Shown: piece after piece, positions 45,777 to 57,107 of the stretch
Layout: each line of letters opens with the position of its first letter
Numbering within the stretch: the first letter of the stretch is position 1
NCBI GenBank assembly: GCA_964036195.1
Contig: OZ038450.1
Location: 28,212,794-28,276,793, forward strand
Origin: Sphaerolaimus hirsutus
Lineage: Eukaryota > Nematoda > Chromadorea > Monhysterida > Sphaerolaimidae
Length of the DNA stretch: 64,000 nucleotides
Direction of reading: 5' to 3'
Translations under genes and position numbers: made by a program
Notes under the pieces: model-generated
What the model saw: the letters and a program-made list of their open reading frames with translations, nothing else
Databases searched by the model: none
Told to the model about the DNA's origin: nothing

Positions 45777-47998
45777 TCAATCACGGACACATTTTCCGGC
45801 AGTATGCACAATCTTGTTGCTTGATCCACCATACATTCCTGCAAAATAGTCCCTGCGATCATTTGTACGATCCAGTTCAGCTTGGGTTGGGTAGGTTGAC
45901 ATGGACATTTCATAATTGGCATCCGTACACTTTTGGCACATGTCAATTGTCAGCTGAAACAGTTATTGTTAGAGAATACGCAAAACATGAAAACCGCAAA
46001 AACATACCCGGCATCGTCCATTCACATCTCGCATACATTCCCGGAAAGATGTCACATTTCTGAAAGAAACGATAGTCATTTTGACAGTAAGGGGGAAAAA
46101 CAGTGGGAAAACATGTGGTTTACCTGCAGTATTCGCACATTAGTAGCACAATTGCTTCTGTACGTGTGAGCGAGAACGGTGGTCCAGCCAATAACGTATA
46201 TTGGACCGGATAGGGGTACTTTTGGTGGCAGGGTTCAATGTCACTTTTGCCCAATGTGTCAAACTCTGGTTCTTCACTGTCGCCTTGGAATGTATCGTAA
46301 GCCTCACAGTTCAGTGTTCGACACGCCTGTACATGTGAAAACAGTGAAAAAACATGTTCACAAACAAAACAGCAAAAAACACAACCTTGCATATGTCGAT
46401 TGTGAACGTTGTGCGGCCGTTTTCAAAACGTTTCCCTTTTGCACGTTGTGAAATTTCGCGGCATGTTCTGCACATCCAGAACACAACAGTGTTTGGAGGC
46501 CGAAACGGAAACGGCGGTGCATCCAGCACATCCTTCTTCACAAACGGTGCATCAAATCGTGCTGGATTTCCACCTGCATTTACAACAAAATCAAAAATAA
46601 CAAGTTTTTTCACCAAACCACAATACAAACTAACGTGCAAGGTTTGAGCCGTTGCCATGCTCATCTTCATGTTTAACGCCGCGTTCATACTCAGTCAATC
46701 CAATGTACTTTCGGCCACCGGCGTTTTCAGAAACCTTGTTCTCTTTGTGTCTGGAGGGAATCACACTGTCGTCTGGACTCGAACCTGTAGAACCTCTTTT
46801 CACTTCGTCGTCAATTATTGGAAGGTGTCGCCGTTTCTTGGTGTCTGTAGCCCTTTCCAAAGTCTCCATAAACATGTCGTCCATATCGTCTTCGTCTGTA
46901 ATGTGCACAATTTTCTGACATTCTGTAAAAAAGGAATTCTCACGTCTCAAACTTTTGGCGCTCTTTCTGTTCACATTTCCACCACTTTCTCCACCGCCAC
47001 GTTTTCTGAAGACAACATCTCGTCCTTTTGCGTCTTTTTCTTCTTGCTGTTGTTGTTGCTGTTGACTGGATGGCGCAATACCATGTGATAACCCAACGAT
47101 GTCTGCTTCGAGGCGACGTGGTTTTGGTCTCTTTAGCATTTGCAAATCACTCCCAATATACTCATACTCATACTCACTGGTGTCATCCCCACTGTCGACA
47201 CTTTCGTCTGCCCCATCCTTTTCTTCATAGTTTTCTTCTGTTTCGGTTGTTGTTGCTGTGGTTCCGGGGACAACTTTGTTGCCAGCAATCCCTCGGTGTC
47301 TGAACCTTGCTGCTGCTGTTGTATCCATTTGTAATGTTGTTGGGGGTATCCTTTCAAGGACTGGAGGTCTCGAATTTTCGTCTGCACAATCGTTGTCACT
47401 GTGGAATAAACCACCGGGGAAGAGTGATCGCCGTGCGTTTGCATGTTCTGCATGTTGTGTGAGACCGGCGTTTTGTTCAATGACTTGGGCGGGGAGGTTT
47501 GCAGCTGTGAGACCATCTCTTCCCAGTCCTCCTGCAGTGAACCTTCTCTTGTGAATTGCATCGGCCTCGTGTCTGTTGAGGTACTCTGCATAAAACATAC
47601 AACATTAAACAATCAATTATTATAATTATAACAAAAAATAAAAATAAACCTGGAGGGCCGCCTGCATCGACTGTGCCACCATGTTGTTGTTGTTGTAGTC
47701 TGGCGCCACCCCGCATGGCTGATTTTCCACCCCTGCCAGAGGGTTTTGGCTTGTTTGATCCCACTGCGCTGTTGGCCCCCTTTGTATATGGTCTGGTAAT
47801 GTTGGTGGGGGGTTTGGAAAGTGCATAATCTCCTGAAGTGGCACGGACTGCTGTTGTTGTTGTTGTTGGTGCTGCATTTGTGGCGCCTCCTGTACTGTTT
47901 CCAATAGCTGTGGCTGATAGAACATGGATCTCTCTGCCATGCTTATCTGATTTTGGCTGGTCTGGTCTGGTCCCAACGTTTGCGAAATTAGTGGACAT
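45777..47998 (-). CDS. Cys-rich multi-exon Polinton protein, unknown function
   Basis: Exons: 47998-47650, 47585-46635, 46573-46386, 46326-46124, 46059-46008, 45953-45777; phases agree throughout, about 639 aa. The first two exons are low-complexity and charged (SEYEYEYIGSDLQMLKRPKP; Gln run). The later exons are ordered and Cys-rich, with CRTCREISQRAK, FTIDICK, MCEYCR, RLTIDMCQKCTD, suggesting two zinc-binding CxxC modules of similar design. No family recognised. The first two exons share their DNA with another long open frame (47133-48231). Confidence 0.6.
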
Positions 47999-48231
47999 TC
48001 TGTACGAAGGGAAACAAGCGATTTGATCAAGCGGTGTTTAGGAAAGGATACCAAGAAAAACCAACTTTTCAAGCGTTCCACCTGTTTCTGACAATTGGCC
48101 AAACACTGATATTCGGCTTCAGTAATTATACGAACTGAATCCAGTTCGAAATCAGCTGGTAATATTGAATCGAAGGAATCAATTGTGATGTCACTAGTCG
48201 AGCACGCAATTATAGTAGCAATTTAGTTGTA
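47133..48231 (-). CDS. Second open frame overlapping the Cys-rich gene
   Basis: Two segments: about 48231-47650 and 47585-47133, joined at the same splice sites as the Cys-rich gene but in another phase (phase 0), and still open. Upstream of the overlap the frame looks genuinely coding (DSFDSILPADFELDSVRIIT, CQKQVERLKSWFFLVSFPKH), which argues it is real. The overlapped part is Gln/Pro/Ser-rich (DWEEMVSQLQTSPPKSL). No ATG is found before 47940, so an upstream exon or another start is needed. Function unknown. Confidence 0.5.
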
Positions 48232-48313
48232 TTAGATTAGAGCCTGTGATTTTTATTTTTCACATTAGTTTGCATGATGATACAATAAAAACAACAACAT
48301 ACAATAGCAGTGT

Positions 48314-51300
48314 TTAAATGCGATTATATCCATATGGGAAAGTTCGAATAGCAGTGGCTCCTCCAGCACCAGGAGGAACAAAGAAGCGCTTATTTGAAAC
48401 AGGTTTATAGTACTTTTTCCGCCCATCAATAGATATACGGAAATCTTTGCTCAACAAAAAGTTGAGCTCATTCAGTCCAAGTTTTTTCAACTCTGTTTGT
48501 TCCAAAAGAGATCGGACAGCATCACACATATTATCATAGGAAACAGTGGGTTTTCGATCACTCTGTCCTTGTTCATCAGTTTCTGCGGCTGTTGCAAAAC
48601 CTCGCAGTCGTACAGTCTTGTAGCTTTCTCCAGTTGTACAGTTTTTGGCCGTGTAGGCATATTGTTTGGGCTGTAAAACATACAGATTCAAAACACAAAT
48701 TTATGAAATGTCATGTAAATATAAACGCACCCCCACAATGCAAATATGCTCCAATTTATATTCGTCTTTCAGCACCGGTGTCAATTGTCCAAGATGGTGT
48801 CCACATAGAGGTTGCAAATTTGATCCATCCAGTGTCATTATTGAATCCCTATGACATGAACATTTGATATGCAGAATCATAATAGTGAGAATTAGTAAAC
48901 AGAAAACCAACGTGTCTGTATATAATAAGCATTCCTCAGGAATTCTGATCATAGCTTCATATAGCTCCACTCTGGCATAGCCCGTTACCATTGTTGTTAT
49001 TATGGGAACACTGAATGCATTGTTTGGGCCAACATGTGACAAACTTGAATCTTGGGAAACTGAATGCTGTACCATTACAGAAGACTCTGTGCCCAACTTT
49101 GTAGCATCAGCTGATCCAAAGTGCTAAAAGTGGAAAGTATTAAAGTAAAACGGTTATATGTTGATTTAAAAGTAAAAATATTAAACCTGTAACCAGTGTA
49201 CATTCAAATTCGGATTTTCAAGAACCTTTAACAAGCTTCCATGATCTTTGAAGAACTCTGTCTGTGAACCTGATTTTTTCTGCGCAAACTTTCCAATTAG
49301 AGAATTGATCATCAACTTTGCAACAGAACGTTTGATAGGATTTGGAGCAAACAATCTTGGAGCAATGTAAATTCCAAACTTCTCAAATATTTCAGCTGAG
49401 TATTCCGCTGCAGTCTTGCCCGGTGGCAAATCTACATTTATGTTATGTATTAATAAGCATTTTACATACAGTCAAACACAAAAACTAACCACTTGCTTGG
49501 CACTTTAGCTTATAGAAAGCAAGCATAAATGCACTGATCAATCCTGATTCAGGACCACCATCTCTTGTCCAAACACGGGACTCATAAACATGTGCAGAAA
49601 TAATTCGCACAATCTTCAGACCTGTATACTTGATTGCCGCACACAGTTCAACCTGTGTGATATCTGTTGTAATAACATAAGACCATCACCACCATGTACC
49701 ATAAACTCACAGTTGTCCATGTGCCGCGAAAAACCTGTTCATGAAACGTATGCGTACATACATTCACGTTCTGCTCAATACAGCACGCTGCACATGTGCT
49801 ATAGAAAATCTTCTCATCTCCACCTGGTAGTTTAGCTCTAAAGGGTAACGGTGGAACAAACACATCAGCCCGTGGATAATGTACCCATGCTTTCACGACA
49901 CCAAAATGAGTCTGTTAAGAGTACTACGATTAAAGAATGCATAATACCAAAAACAAAAGATAAACATACCAAAACCCATTCGTTCAGATCTCCAGAAATA
50001 CCCCCTTCAGAAATAATTCTCCCTGGTCCTTGAGCCATTGGCTTTGTTAAACACATTGCAGGATACAAACTGCAAAAATCCAAAAAATCTGCATTTGGCT
50101 TTGTGACATTCATGTTGTCATAGGTGCCAATTTGGAAAGTGTCAATTCTGCCACCTGAAAAAATGGCAACACTCATGCATAAAAAATAAAACAGCAAAAA
50201 ATGCCACTTTCTAACACTAAACAAAGTTTGCATCATAAATGCTTAACGGTTTGTCAGACAATGCCTCTGTGAAATACTGTTTCATAACCCGATTTGAACT
50301 TAAAACATTCCGACATTCATGTTCCCAATATACATCATAGAGCAAAGGGTGAACGGCCTTCGCAATGTTATTTGCTTGAAAAAAGTCGCGTTCTCGAACT
50401 TGCAACGGCGTTTTGCCACCGAGCAATGTAAGTGGTCTGCATGAATAAGATTATATCAAGCATATATAGATGAAATCAATCAATAAAGCCAACATACCTC
50501 ACTGTTGCCAAGTGATTTGTACACATTGGACATGCATGAAAAAAGCATCCATGAATGTCGATTAGCCTTGAAGGTGCCCCAGAATCATCTTCAAACTCTG
50601 CTCCATCCACCTTGTATCGTCGATTGTTGGCGCATCGAACAACATGTTCACGATTGTTGCCAGCATGTTGTACATGAACCTATGTTGAACACAAAATGTA
50701 TAAAACGGCATTACATTATACCAAAAAGGAAAACACTAACACCAAAGTATCTACTATATGCAGTCAAGAAAGCCATTGAAAATCTGCTGTTTCGATCCAT
50801 TAGAGCTTCACCTCGATAAATAGCCAATGTATTCTCTTGTAGGAATCGCACTGAAAACAATGAGAACCAATATGAAAAGGTACCCCCCACACAAGATGAT
50901 AGTAAAATACATACCTTGGAACACACGTAGTGCCAATCCGGATATTGTGAATGTGCCAGTTTCTGCAAACAGATCCACATCCAACAGCTTTATGAGTTCA
51001 TCTCGAAAGCGCATTGCTGCATAGGATAGCGCATAGCTATCCTTCTGGCAATAAACCGACATCTCTTCAAACACACAGAACACCTTGTCATAATGTTCAG
51101 CATGGTACAGATCAAAGTCAATCTGGTTTCTGCCTGAAACACTAAACTCCCACTTCGGACGCAAGTGGCAGTATGCATCGGTAACATATTCTTCATTCAT
51201 ATCATAGCAGAAGAACGATTTGGCCACAGGAACCTCGAACGATTTACACAAATTTTCCAGTGATGTTGGAATATAGTTTGCCCAGCATATCAGTTTGATT

Positions 51301-53688
51301 CCACCCTTGAACTTCACATATAGAAGGCGATTGCCACGTGAAAAAGTCGTCTCTGGCGTTTTGTTTTGCTCAATCAATGCACACATTAGAAAATGGAAGT
51401 CAAAGCGACTACCAAAATGACTGACAATGGTAGCATTGCTATTCTCTGAAAAGGTACACGAATTGCAAAAACAATGAAAAAACAGAATAAAAAACAAAAA
51501 ACTTACCGATGCAAAAAAAGCTCTCTACAAACTCATATACACAATTCTCTCCAGACCAAACACACACCCTGGCGATACCACATTTTGAACATGGAGCATA
51601 CATATCCTTTCGCCAACATCGAGAGCATGATCTATAATAAAACGTACAGTTTATAAGTAGTACAAAAAACCAAAGCAGAAAAACTTACGTCACAGTTGTC
51701 AGTAAATTGGCCTTGTGTATATTTGTACTGCTACATATCCTTGTTTCCAAATCCAAAAACACAATTTTCTTGGACCTTTCAATCTTGTGTGGTTTCAAAA
51801 CCGGCAAATAACATGCTTCATGTGGTTCGTCAAAAAGCACCTGCTTTTTGCAATAGGCACAGCCATAGGTTCTTTCCTCTGAACAATTGTGTCTGTTGAC
51901 AAACGATCCATCCTCTTGTCTTTTGAGACTAAAATAGTGTCCACATGCAGCACATAATTGTTGTGCATAACACCGTGCAACAGACCATTGTCCTCTGCCT
52001 TGTACACGCAAGTGTTGCCTACATAAAAACAGGTATACATGTATCAGAATATATATATATATCAAGTCAAACAAACGCACCTGAAGCAAAACACGGAGAA
52101 AAACTTTCTTAGACAGTCCGGACATGTCCTTTCTTCGCCTTTCACTTTTACACAATCACTCAATAAACTTGTATTTTTGGTTGTTGATGTCAGAGCTGCA
52201 ATTCCGCAATAGCCACATCGAAATGGACACATATGCCTAGTAATGAAAACACAAATTAAACAAGAATATAAACAGCATTAAACAAAACTAAACATACCTT
52301 TTCCGTCCAAACACCACCTCCTTGCATGTATCACAATATCCACGTGCACTTAAAAATGTCACTAAACCCCATATTACAGCAAAAAATATGTTTCCGCAAT
52401 GGTGATATAAACACAAATTTATTGTATGGTCACTAAAAACAAGACCTGAATTAGACAGTGGCCACACCTGTTTTTTAGTACCCTCTTGAAAAACCCTGAT
52501 TGTAACACCTCTTAACATTGGTACTCGTTCAATCCTATCCAAAACATCAATACCAACAAATACATTTGAGGGGGGCAAATTTGCCTCAGTGCGCAGTTGG
52601 GAAGCTAATTTTTCAAGCTCTGCCGATGGACTCTTTTGACAATTACGCCTAACACGACGCCAATAATTACGTGATTCCCTACCCTTATTAGGATTAAACG
52701 CACGTATTTTACCTAACGCCAAGCAAACGGCATAGACCAAGGTTTGTTCCGATGCAACAACATATTCACAATGTTTACGATTTTTATTTGCCATCATTGA
52801 TTGACGCAACCTTGCCGTTGTGACATCCTGATATGCAGATCTCCTACGCCCCCCACTTAGTCTACCTACAGTACCAAAGTTTTTCAAATCAGTTAAATCC
52901 TCGGGTATTGTAGTATCTGATGCATCTGAACAGTTTTCATCGTCGTCAAGTAATTTGTCATTAAAGCACTTGTTTATATTGAACGTAGGGGCTGCAGTAT
53001 ACGAACAGGATGGTTGATCAGCTGGATCCATCATCGTTCTGCAACATGTGAAACATTGTATCATCTCAATAGTAAAGCAAACATATGACAAAATCAAAAC
53101 AACAAACCAATGACATTCACAATTAAGGTCATAGAATTGTCTGTTAGATTGATAGTTTGATGTGAATTTAACAAATTACCAATGTCTTGAGCTGTAGCCA
53201 CAGCACTAAATCTGGTCCCCAGACGAAAATGCTCTAAATAGGCTGCAATGAGAATATGTAAGAAATTAGGAAATAGGCTACATTTACCGGTAATGCATAA
53301 AAAACATACATTCAGGCAAATTTGGATGTTGTAGGGAAACACCAACATACAAGCCAGATGGATGTCGATCTCCAATGCTATGCCTAAAAATTAGCATGTG
53401 ACAAAACAAATTCAAAATGATGCTAATGCACCATTCAAAATACCTGTATACACAGTCTATTGCCTCACTCAACACAGAATCAACACTTGCATGTTCATCC
53501 AAATCATGGAAAGAAATTCTATATGCATTCAAATTTAGCTTAAACCTTTCAGTATATTGTGTTTGTGGCTTAAAAATGGTAAAATATTTACGCCCATATA
53601 AAATTCCACTCCCTGATCTACTTTTCAGAACATCGGATAACATTTGATTTGCACTATTTACATCACTAGAAGAACCAGCCACATCCAT
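48314..53688 (-). CDS. polB: Protein-primed family B DNA polymerase (Polinton PolB)
   Basis: Eighteen exons: 53688-53444, 53383-53310, 53242-53108, 53038-52298, 52236-52081, 52018-51689, 51631-51507, 51445-50915, 50850-50741, 50679-50498, 50436-50223, 50154-49971, 49911-49711, 49652-49490, 49431-49187, 49123-48912, 48848-48731, 48670-48314; about 1,440 aa. The N-terminal region has the Polinton layout ending in zinc-like Cys/His clusters (CPFRCGYCG, CPDC, CAACGHYF). Exonuclease motifs: FLDLET (Exo I), SHFGSRFDFHF (Exo II), YCQKDSYAL (Exo III). Then HGCFFHACPMC, polymerase A DFCSLYPA, B KLMINSLIGKF, C YTDT with the DSI part in the next exon, and the PKQYAY motif. Two junctions need checking: 53108/53038, and 50223/50154 where the phase is off by one base. 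It would replicate the element using a terminal protein primer. Confidence 0.9.
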
Positions 53689-53700
53689 ATTTGATTCACT
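53689..53700. promoter_or_regulatory. Divergent gene pair with start codons 12 bp apart
   Basis: The PolB ATG (minus, 53688) and the ATG of the plus-strand gene (53701) face away from each other across 12 bp. Either the 5' leaders overlap in antisense or one of the two starts lies in an additional upstream exon. No TATA-like element can be assigned in 12 bp. Confidence 0.4.
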
Positions 53701-54778
53701 ATGCAAAACAATACACGATCTGCAGCGGTTCAAGATGTGATTAATGGAAAAAAGACTTATGTTTCAAAGGTAAACAACCAAGTACCAAAAACTTTTTGAA
53801 TATAAATACATGTAAAACCCACACTTACAGGCTGATGACAACTATGCTGAAAACATCAAGCAATACTTCAAAAAGGATGTGCCATTGGAAGTCAGCGCAC
53901 TGCTACTGTCCTACATTCCCATTGGGCACATTCTAATGCTGATCAAGACTGTTGCCACCAAAACGAGAAGTCATGAAGAAAGCAGTGAAACCTACATGCA
54001 GAGAAGTCTGATTCATCTCCTTAATAGTAATCATATAATAACCGTTATGAAAGGGAAACTTATTACATTATTAGAGTTTCAAGCTAGGGCAATTACAGTT
54101 GATGGTACAAGACAACTCATTATAAACTACTTTGGATCCGGAAAAGAAGATGGTTTCTCAATGTCCATTGCCTATGGTGAAAAAATACCCAAACATGTAT
54201 CTAATATGATGTGCTGGTGTATGAACATTAAGCGTGTATGCTTTGTAGTGAGAGATGAGATGAAAAATGACTGTTTACATTATCTACAACAATTATGGCC
54301 TATATTTGCAAAAAAGGAAAAAATGTGTGAACTAGCCTTGTTTGTAATAGGCAACTACACACAAATCGCTTTCCAACATGCATTCAACTTTTTATATCAT
54401 AACATTGATTCCTTTAAACAAAATCAGCTAATTTTATCCTTTGCATGTACCAATGATATACTCACAGACCAGCTATTTCAAATATTTCTAGATCAAAGTC
54501 GACTAATGTACATTGTAGCAAAAAGTAAACGCTGTCACATTACTGTAAACATTACAAATAGAATTCAATATTTCAACATGAATCCATCACCTCTCACAAT
54601 GTGGATGCAAAAGATTAGTGACATCAGACAGATAGTAACATTTGATTATGCACCTAAGTTTCGCTATGATATCAAGTATAATGTCTTTCAAACAAGCAAA
54701 AATGATATGTTAGAAAAATTTCACTTTTGTGATAAATCGCCTGAGGTACACGCCTCACATACATGTAGAACATCATGA
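53701..54778 (+). CDS. Unknown Polinton protein divergent from PolB
   Basis: Exon 1, 53701-53769 (23 codons, MQNNTRSAAVQDVINGKKTY), donor AAG|GTAAAC; exon 2 from 53831 after CACTTACAG, phase 0, open to the stop at 54776-54778. About 338 aa. The sequence looks ordered, rich in Cys, His and aromatics (MCWCMNIKRVCFVVRDEM; IGNYTQIAFQHAFNFLYHN; MWMQKISDIRQIVTFDY). A donor at 54745 (GAG|GTACAC) with an acceptor at 54812 would give a shorter end. No family recognised. It is one of only two plus-strand genes in the element. Confidence 0.6.
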
Positions 54779-54929
54779 TTACCTACTTTTGATCTTATTG
54801 ATTGTTCTTAGTACAACCATGGAAATAATAAATTTGTTCCCTTCTGAGAGCTCTATTTATACCATTGCAAACATAATCGATTATGTCCACACAACAGCTG
54901 CAGAATGTAGCATGGTAAAATTATGAATC

Positions 54930-55192
54930 AAATAAGCATGTGCACAAGGACATTTGGCATACAACCTGTACACTAATGCCTAATGTGCATTAACTCTGTG
55001 TGCATGACGTAATTTGGCTTGACATAATTAGATGATGTGGCATGGCCTCTTTTCAAACCTTATTCACATTGCCAAGCCAGTTTCATTCCTTCATTCATTC
55101 CTTCATTCTCACATAGGTTGTAGGAATTCTCATGTAAGCATTCAACAAAACTTTACTTAGATATTACAATTAGGATATAAAAATGACCAGTA
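54930..55192. other. Gene-free interval before right terminal repeat
   Basis: AT-rich sequence with (CATTCCTT)n-like repeats near 55085-55110; nothing coding seen. Confidence 0.5.
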
Positions 55193-55718
55193 AACCTTCA
55201 ACAACAAGATCCTCTGGACCTATTAGCTAATTGGATAAAGATACTTTCGTTCCCACAAAAAATCCACTCAAAAACAGCATTTTTGGACTTGTAAGATTAT
55301 GGTAACGTAGATTACAGTAATATGTAATCCACGTTACCATAATAGATACGGTATTACCATAATCCATCTATATTATGGTAGATTAGGATACTGTATGACC
55401 ATATCCCACTCTCACAGTATACGTTAATACAGTAACCATTATTACCATAACAAGATCTGGATATGGTAATACAGTAACCCAATATTACCATAACAAGGTC
55501 TGGATATGGTAATACCGTAACCCAATATTACCGTAACAAGATATGGATACGGTAGTACAGTATCCTATTCTACCGTAATATGACGTCAGGGGGACATAAG
55601 TCCCCCTAAACGGACACTTTCCGGACACAATTCTACCATAATACCACTTTTTTCTTTACTGGAACGAAAGAGTATTTACCCAATTAGCTAATAGGTCCAA
55701 AGGCTCTCGTATTCTGCT
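55193..55718. repeat. Right terminal inverted repeat
   Basis: Inverse of 18632-19069 but about 90 bp longer, because ATATGGTAATACAGTAACCC-type units are repeated more often (55440-55530). Like the left repeat it is a fold-back with GGACCTATTAGCTAATTGG at both of its own ends. Confidence 0.88.
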
Positions 55719-56752
55719 GGGGGTATTATTCAAGGGGGGGGGTCTTATTCAAGGATCTACGGTAGCCGCAACCCCCCACTACCCCGCATGAATAAATGGG
55801 GCTCACTCAATAAAAGCGGCGACTCACTATAGAGGGGGTCGCCACATACGTGAAAAAAAATTGCAGCGTTTTTACTGTCCCGCATAGGTCCGGCCCCCGG
55901 TTGATTTCTTACACTGCGGGTTCCGTATCTCCAGCTGTGGGAGGGGTATAGATTTAAAAATTTTGGGGATGTGTCGCCAACACCCCTCCCCTACTATACA
56001 CTGGCCAGGCGGTTTTTGGCAACTCACCACAGTGTGGGGTGCAAAGTTTAAAATTTATTAAAATGTTACTGTCCCACACAAGTCCAGCATCCAATTGAAT
56101 TTCAAAATATGGACACTTTTGTGTTGTTCTAACACTAATGTGGTTGTCAATGTGAAAAAAGCATGAAATATCCTCTAAAAAATATCTTATCCGACCTAAG
56201 ATATTTTTTAGAGGATATTTCATGCTTATTTCACATTGTCAACCACATTAGTGTTAAAACAACACAAAAGTGTCCATTTTTTGAAATTCAATTGGATGCT
56301 GTACTTGTGTGGGACAGTAACATTTTAATAAATTTTCAACTTTGCACCCCACACTGTGGTGAGTTGCCAAAGACCGCCTGGCCAGTGTATACGTTGGGGA
56401 GCGGTGTTGGCGACACAACCCCAAAATTTTAGATTTATACCCCCCCACAGGTGGAGGTACGGCACCAGCAGTGAAAGAAATCAGTGGGGGCCGGACCTGT
56501 GTGGGACACTAAAAAAGCTGCAAATATTTTTTGCACTCGGCGACCCACCCTGTAGGGGGTCGCCGCGACCCCTTCAATTCATGTGAAGTAGAGGGGGGTT
56601 GAGCCATTATCTACCCCAAGTTTCAGCTTCTGACGCGTCCTAGAACAGGAGATAGGACGTCAAAAGTAAAATAAAAAATGGGGGGCCGGACTTGATCGGG
56701 AAGGTGTTTATTAAGTGTGCGTGGGCACTTTAAAGTAAAGTGGCAATCGCAG

Positions 56753-56854
56753 GTAAATGGACAAAGGAACAGCGAAGGCCCGGTCCCTATTGGACGAGTA
56801 TCTCCTCGTGCGTCGACCCCGACACCGGAGTGACGATTGGAAAACCTCCATGCG
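56753..56854 (+). CDS. Thyroglobulin type-1 domain, C-terminal half-exon
   Basis: Acceptor AATCGCAG at 56752, then KWTKEQR..., SCVDPDTGVTIGKPPC, the conserved CV-D..TG..I.G..PC end of a TG1 domain. Donor TGCG|GTACGG. Its phase-1 end joins the phase-1 start of 58774, so two TG1 domains follow directly. It is the partner of 18009-18143. Confidence 0.8.
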
Positions 56855-57107
56855 GTACGGTAGCATTCATACGGTAACGGTCGCTGAGTATGAAGCTTCT
56901 TCGACCAGGAAAATCGCGGCATTTTGTGGCGGGATACAAAATAAGGGATGGAAAAAAAAGCTTTTTTCGCTGTGATCACAACAAAAATGTGAAAAAGTTT
57001 GATTTTGAAAAAGTCAAGTGAAAAATTTCACATGATTAAGAAAAATAGGTGACGTATACACACTACTCAGGTGCTATTTTTTCATACTGACATGCTAAAT
57101 TTCATAT

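Larger units (their letters stand above)
18632..55718. mobile_element. Giant Polinton/Maverick (adintovirus-like), 37.1 kb
   Basis: The termini AGCAGAATACGAGAGCC at 18632 and its exact inverse ending at 55718 begin the inverted repeats. The AG...CT ends match known Polintons. Flanks are GGGGGG on the left and GGGGGT on the right, compatible with a 5-6 bp target duplication but u­ninformative because of the G-run. Inside are protein-primed PolB, retroviral-type integrase, packaging ATPase, major capsid and penton-like genes, the diagnostic set. Typical Polintons are 15-20 kb with few introns; this one is about twice that and has dozens of introns. No adenovirus-type protease was found. Most genes are on the minus strand; two are on the plus strand. 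Confidence 0.9.
18254..55764. mobile_element. TA-flanked G-rich MITE split by the Polinton
   Basis: Left terminus TACCGTATATCCTTGAATAA at 18254, right terminus TTATTCAAGGATCTACGGTA ending 55764, with typical G-runs next to each. The pieces are 18254-18631 and 55719-55764. The Polinton entered one of its G-runs. Confidence 0.8.
18152..56710. mobile_element. Fold-back element split by later insertions
   Basis: Left end TAAACACCTTCCCGATCAAG at 18152, right end the exact inverse ending at 56710, bounded by TA. The two pieces are 18152-18253 and 55765-56710. In the right piece two arms of about 400 bp meet at 56188-56197 (AAATATCTTA / TAAGATATTT). Without the inserts it would be about 1.05 kb. 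It lies inside the TG1 intron, and its removal leaves an intron of about 50 bp. Confidence 0.8.
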
